Shown piece after piece: positions 15,650 through 18,181 of a stretch of 18,181 nucleotides of DNA. Both the position numbers and the translations under genes were made by a program. Below the pieces are notes generated by a model. It had not been told where the DNA came from. It saw nothing but the letters and a program-made list of their open reading frames with translations, and did no database searches. How positions within the stretch are numbered: the first letter of the stretch is position 1; each line of letters begins with the position of its first letter. Origin of the DNA: JBQTHP01 sp052389755 (GTDB lineage Bacteria; Pseudomonadota; Gammaproteobacteria; Steroidobacterales; Steroidobacteraceae); NCBI GenBank assembly GCA_052389755.1, contig JBQTHP010000094.1, positions 1 to 18,181 of the forward strand, given 5' to 3'.

Positions 15650-16741
15650 TCAATGACCGCCGCCGCCGGCGGCGGCGTAGCGGCGCGCGATCTCGCGCTG
15701 CTCCTGCAGGTTCTTCGGCAGGCGCGCAAACAGGTAGTCGAACATCGCGTCCGTCGGCTGCTTCGGGGTATGCAGGTATTCCTCGACGGCCTCGTCCACT
15801 TTGCGGGCGCACTCCGCCTTGAGCTCACCTTCGCGCGCGTCGTCCCAGGCACTCACGCTCGTGAGATACGCGCGCAGGCGCAACAGCGGCTCGACGGCCC
15901 ACGCGTTCTTCACCTCGCGCTCTTTGCGGTAGCGCGTCGCGTCGTCCGCCGTCGTGTGATCGCTCAGGCGGTACGTCACGGCTTCGACGACCGTGGGGCC
16001 GCCGCCGCGGCGCGCTCGTTCCAGTGCATCACTCACCATGTGACGAACGGCGATGACGTCGTTGCCGTCGACCTGCACGCCGGGAATGCCGGCCGCGATC
16101 GCTTTCTGCGCGAGCGTGCGCGTTGCGGTCTGGCTCTCGATCGGCACCGAGATGGCCCACTTGTTGTTGACGATGATGAACACCACGGGCAGAGCGCGGG
16201 CGCCGGCGAGATTCAGCGCCTCGTAGAACGCACCCTGCGAAGTTCCACCGTCGCCGATGAACGTGAGCGCGCAGCGCTTCTCGCCGCGGATCTTGAGCGC
16301 CATGGCGATTCCGGCGGCGTGCAGCGTCTGCGAAGCGATCGGCACGCACCACGCGTAGTCCTGGCGGGATGCGGAAAAATCGTTGCCGCGCTCATCCCCG
16401 CCCCAGTAGAGGAGCACGTTCGACATCTTCACGCCACGCCAGAACTGCGCGCCGTACTCGCGATAGACCGGCACGAGCACGTCATCCGGACGCATCGCCG
16501 CTCCCGCCCCGACGTGAGTCGCCTCGTGCCCGAGGCACGAGGCGTAGGTGCCGAGCTTGCCCGTGCGCTGCAGGTTGATCGCCTTGGTATCGAACGTGCG
16601 TACGAGCGTCATCAGCCGATACATCTTCAGGAGTTCGTTCACGTCCTTCGCGAACGGCGGCAGCGCGCCGAGCGGCTTGCCTGCCGGGTCGAGAAACTGA
16701 TGGTGCTGAATCTCGAACTCGGCAACGGTTTCCTGGGTCAT
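15650..16741 (-). CDS. 2-oxoacid dehydrogenase E1 alpha subunit
   Basis: This is the thiamine-diphosphate-binding chain of E1, which decarboxylates the 2-oxoacid and reductively acylates the E2 lipoyl group. The TPP/Mg motif is GDGGTSQGAFYEALNLAG followed by NNKWAISVP (about residues 160-192). RTFDTKAINLQRTGKLGTYA, EYGAQFWRGV and YRLSDHTTADD (phosphorylation-loop region) are family signatures. The start is placed at the ATG at 16741 (363 residues). Upstream in-frame starts at 16792 and 16819 would overlap a TATAAT or the end of marR and would add a basic, non-conserved leader. The sequence resembles bacterial PDH E1 alpha of the heterodimeric type, but a BCKDH role cannot be excluded. It is the first gene of the operon. 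Confidence 0.93.
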   Translation of the reverse strand: MTQETVAEFEIQHHQFLDPAGKPLGALPPFAKDVNELLKMYRLMTLVRTFDTKAINLQRTGKLGTYASCLGHEATHVGAGAAMRPDDVLVPVYREYGAQFWRGVKMSNVLLYWGGDERGNDFSASRQDYAWCVPIASQTLHAAGIAMALKIRGEKRCALTFIGDGGTSQGAFYEALNLAGARALPVVFIIVNNKWAISVPIESQTATRTLAQKAIAAGIPGVQVDGNDVIAVRHMVSDALERARRGGGPTVVEAVTYRLSDHTTADDATRYRKEREVKNAWAVEPLLRLRAYLTSVSAWDDAREGELKAECARKVDEAVEEYLHTPKQPTDAMFDYLFARLPKNLQEQREIARRYAAAGGGGH

Positions 16742-16783
16742 TCGCCTGCTTCCGTAGCGCCGCTCGACGCGTAAAGGCGCGCG

Positions 16784-16789
16784 ATTATA
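16784..16789 (-). promoter_or_regulatory. Candidate -10 box for the E1/E2/gdh operon
   Basis: A perfect TATAAT on the minus strand lies in the 67-nt gap between marR and E1 alpha. It would start transcription near 16777, about 35 nt before the E1 alpha ATG. The -35 region (around 16807-16812) is a poor match to TTGACA. The box supports the shorter E1 alpha start. Confidence 0.5.
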
Positions 16790-16808
16790 CATGGGGTGTT
16801 TTCGACGC

Positions 16809-17273
16809 TCATTCCGCATGCAGGGGCCCCATTTCCGTCGCGCGGCCGAGCAGAATCGCGAGCGTGCGATCGAGCATGACGCGTTCGGCCGCTCCGAGCG
16901 GGCGCAGCAGCTCCCGCTCGTATGCGAGCGCGAACGGCACGACCTCCCGATACACGCGCTCGCCGGCGGGCGACAGGCGCAATACGGAGCGTCTGCGATC
17001 GGAGCGCGAAATGCGCCGCTCCACGCGGCGCGCGCGCAGCAGCGAGTTCAACGCGCGGCTCACCGCAACTTTGTCCATCGCCGTGCGCTGCGCGACTTCG
17101 GCCGCCGACAGGTTGGCCGCGCCTGCGAGCACCGCGATGACGCGCCATTCCGGTATCGAAAGCCCGAAGCGCCGCTCGTACGCGCCCGCGATCGCCGAGC
17201 TCACGGTGTTGGATAGCACGGAGAGCCTGTAGGGCAGAAAGCGGTCGAGCTGCAGCGGCTTGCGTTGCGGCAT
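16809..17273 (-). CDS. MarR-family transcriptional regulator
   Basis: This 154-residue winged-helix dimer is probably a repressor relieved by a small aromatic ligand. The order is an N-terminal dimer helix (LQLDRFLPYRLSVLSNTVSSAI), a recognition helix region (NLSAAEVAQRTAMDKVAVSRALNSLLRARRVER), the wing RRISRSDRRRSVLRLSPAGERVY with the conserved Asp-Arg, and C-terminal dimer helices. The ATG at 17273 is selected, although the frame stays open far upstream; those codons are antisense to hppD. It is divergent from hppD, with a perfect palindrome between them, so control of tyrosine catabolism plus autoregulation is the natural reading. An effect on the downstream E1 operon is possible but unsupported. 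Confidence 0.9.
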   Translation of the reverse strand: MPQRKPLQLDRFLPYRLSVLSNTVSSAIAGAYERRFGLSIPEWRVIAVLAGAANLSAAEVAQRTAMDKVAVSRALNSLLRARRVERRISRSDRRRSVLRLSPAGERVYREVVPFALAYERELLRPLGAAERVMLDRTLAILLGRATEMGPLHAE

Positions 17274-17290
17274 GGGCGGGGCGGGCGAGC

Positions 17291-17312
17291 TATAATAGTT
17301 ACAAGTGTAACT
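17291..17312 (+). promoter_or_regulatory. Divergent promoter with a palindromic MarR-type operator
   Basis: TATAAT at 17291-17296 is directly followed by AGTTACAAGTGTAACT (17297-17312), a perfect 7+2+7 palindrome. The plus-strand transcript would begin near 17303, inside the palindrome and about 37 nt before the hppD ATG. On the minus strand TATTAT (17297-17292) can serve marR, with a very short leader. Protein bound here would block both promoters. The AT-rich block contrasts sharply with the GC-rich flanks. The -35 boxes are weak. Confidence 0.7.
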
Positions 17313-17339
17313 AATTTCTCGCGTTTTCGCGGCACCGCC

Positions 17340-18181
17340 ATGGCACAGCACATCGACAATCCGATGGGGACGGACGGCTTCGAGTTCGTCGAGTACACGG
17401 CTTCTGATCCGGAGCTGCTGCGCACGCTGTTCGAGCGGCTCGGCTTTCCGGTCGTCGCTCGCCATCGCTCGAAGAACGTCACCTTGCACGCGCAGGGCGA
17501 CATCAATTTCATCATCAACGCGGAACGCGAAGGCTTCGGACAGGCATTTGCCCGCGAGCACGGCCCGTCGGCCTGCGCCATGGCCTTCCGCGTGAAGGAT
17601 GCGGCGTTCGCCTACCGCCGCGCGCGCGGGCTCGGCGCGAAGCCTGGGCCGCAGAGCGCGGGACCGATGGAGCTCAACATCCCTTCGATCGAAGGCATCG
17701 GCGGCTCGCTCATCTATCTCGTCGACCGCTACGGCGATCGCGGCACGATCTACGACGTCGACTTCCGGCCGGTCGCGCCGGCGCCGGCGATCGAGGCCGC
17801 AGGGCTCGCCTTCGTCGATCACCTCACGCACAACGTGCAGCGCGGCAACATGAACCAATGGGCCGGCTTCTACGAGCGGCTGTTCAACTTCCGGGAGATC
17901 CGCTATTTCGACATCGAGGGGAAGAAGACCGGGCTCTTCTCGCGCGCGATGACCTCGCCGTGCGGAAAGATCCGCATCCCGATCAACGAGTCGCAGGACG
18001 ACAAGAGCCAGATCGAGGAATACCTCAAGCTCTATGGCGGCGAGGGCATTCAGCACATCGCGCTCGCGACGAGCGACATCTATGGAACGGTCGACGTGTT
18101 GCGCGCGCATGGCGTCGCCTTCCAAGACACACCCGACACCTACTACGAGGGCGTGAACGCACGGGTGAAGGGCCATCGGGA
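17340..18181 (+). CDS. hppD: 4-hydroxyphenylpyruvate dioxygenase (3' end outside the window)
   Basis: HPPD converts 4-hydroxyphenylpyruvate to homogentisate with O2 and non-haem Fe(II), the second step of tyrosine and phenylalanine breakdown. The first 280 codons are present, and the C-terminal part with the third iron ligand (Glu) is cut off. The N-terminal vicinal-oxygen-chelate domain begins NPMGTDGFEFVEYTA and includes LHAQGDINFIIN. The catalytic half starts near residue 155, with iron ligands His161 (FVDHLTHNV) and His239 (GIQHIAL). Other hallmarks are WAGFYERLFNFREIRYFDI, RIPINESQDDKSQIEEYL and DTYYEG. The ATG at 17340 is the first in frame after the promoter; its ribosome-binding site is weak. 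It is divergent from marR. Confidence 0.96.
   Translation, partial: MAQHIDNPMGTDGFEFVEYTASDPELLRTLFERLGFPVVARHRSKNVTLHAQGDINFIINAEREGFGQAFAREHGPSACAMAFRVKDAAFAYRRARGLGAKPGPQSAGPMELNIPSIEGIGGSLIYLVDRYGDRGTIYDVDFRPVAPAPAIEAAGLAFVDHLTHNVQRGNMNQWAGFYERLFNFREIRYFDIEGKKTGLFSRAMTSPCGKIRIPINESQDDKSQIEEYLKLYGGEGIQHIALATSDIYGTVDVLRAHGVAFQDTPDTYYEGVNARVKGHR

Noticed and set aside
14786..16774. 662-codon plus-strand frame across E1 beta and E1 alpha
   Set aside because: Antisense shadow spanning two well-identified minus-strand genes; no recognisable domain.
16742..16819. Longer E1 alpha start sites
   Set aside because: They would place the start over a TATAAT or overlap marR and add an Arg-rich leader not typical of E1 alpha.
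17274..18176. Upstream extension of the MarR frame to 455 residues
   Set aside because: The extra 301 codons are antisense to hppD and cross its promoter; MarR proteins are about 150 residues, as given by the ATG at 17273.

Overview
The window is about 18 kb of GC-rich DNA with strong G/C third-codon bias, most likely chromosomal DNA of a pseudomonadotan (gamma- or betaproteobacterial) heterotroph. The evidence is a large (about 1600-residue) NAD-specific glutamate dehydrogenase, a dPGM-type phosphoglycerate mutase, a bactofilin, an RraB-family protein and a tyrosine-catabolic HPPD gene. I cannot name a genus. No tRNA, rRNA, CRISPR array, transposase or phage gene was seen.

Layout. 1-289 has no gene, but holds small hairpins and the first copy of a heptanucleotide-repeat element. 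290-2141 (minus strand) holds bactofilin, a coupled zinc-ribbon protein, and an NnrU-family membrane protein whose Shine-Dalgarno lies in a hairpin arm. 2358-5729 (plus strand) holds an MDR-family reductase, a secreted Cys-rich protein, a sugar-dehydrogenase-like beta-propeller and a membrane-anchored RraB-like protein. 5745-8499 (minus strand) holds gpmA, a GT2 glycosyltransferase and a PotF-like binding lipoprotein. 8551-16741 (minus strand) is a tight block: E1 alpha, E1 beta and E2 of a 2-oxoacid dehydrogenase, then NAD-glutamate dehydrogenase. 16809-18181 is a divergent pair: a MarR-family regulator (minus) and 4-hydroxyphenylpyruvate dioxygenase (plus, cut by the window end), with a perfect palindromic operator candidate between them.

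How it fits together. The right half is amino-acid catabolism: HPPD feeds tyrosine to homogentisate, the E1/E2 genes make acyl-CoA from a 2-oxoacid, and glutamate dehydrogenase returns transaminated nitrogen and carbon to 2-oxoglutarate. The MarR protein probably controls HPPD and itself.

The oddest region is 3475-5304. A secreted protein with 14 cysteines in its last 71 residues ends at CCC-TGA exactly where a sugar-dehydrogenase-like propeller begins in the +1 frame. The propeller has no credible start codon or signal peptide of its own, appears to lack the catalytic histidine, and has no stop codon near its natural end. Either a +1 frameshift makes a fused exported protein, or the sequence carries errors or decay. 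The second unusual item is the heptad-repeat element, found as two homologous copies and one partial copy, each just after a minus-strand stop codon and running into ribosome-binding sequence.
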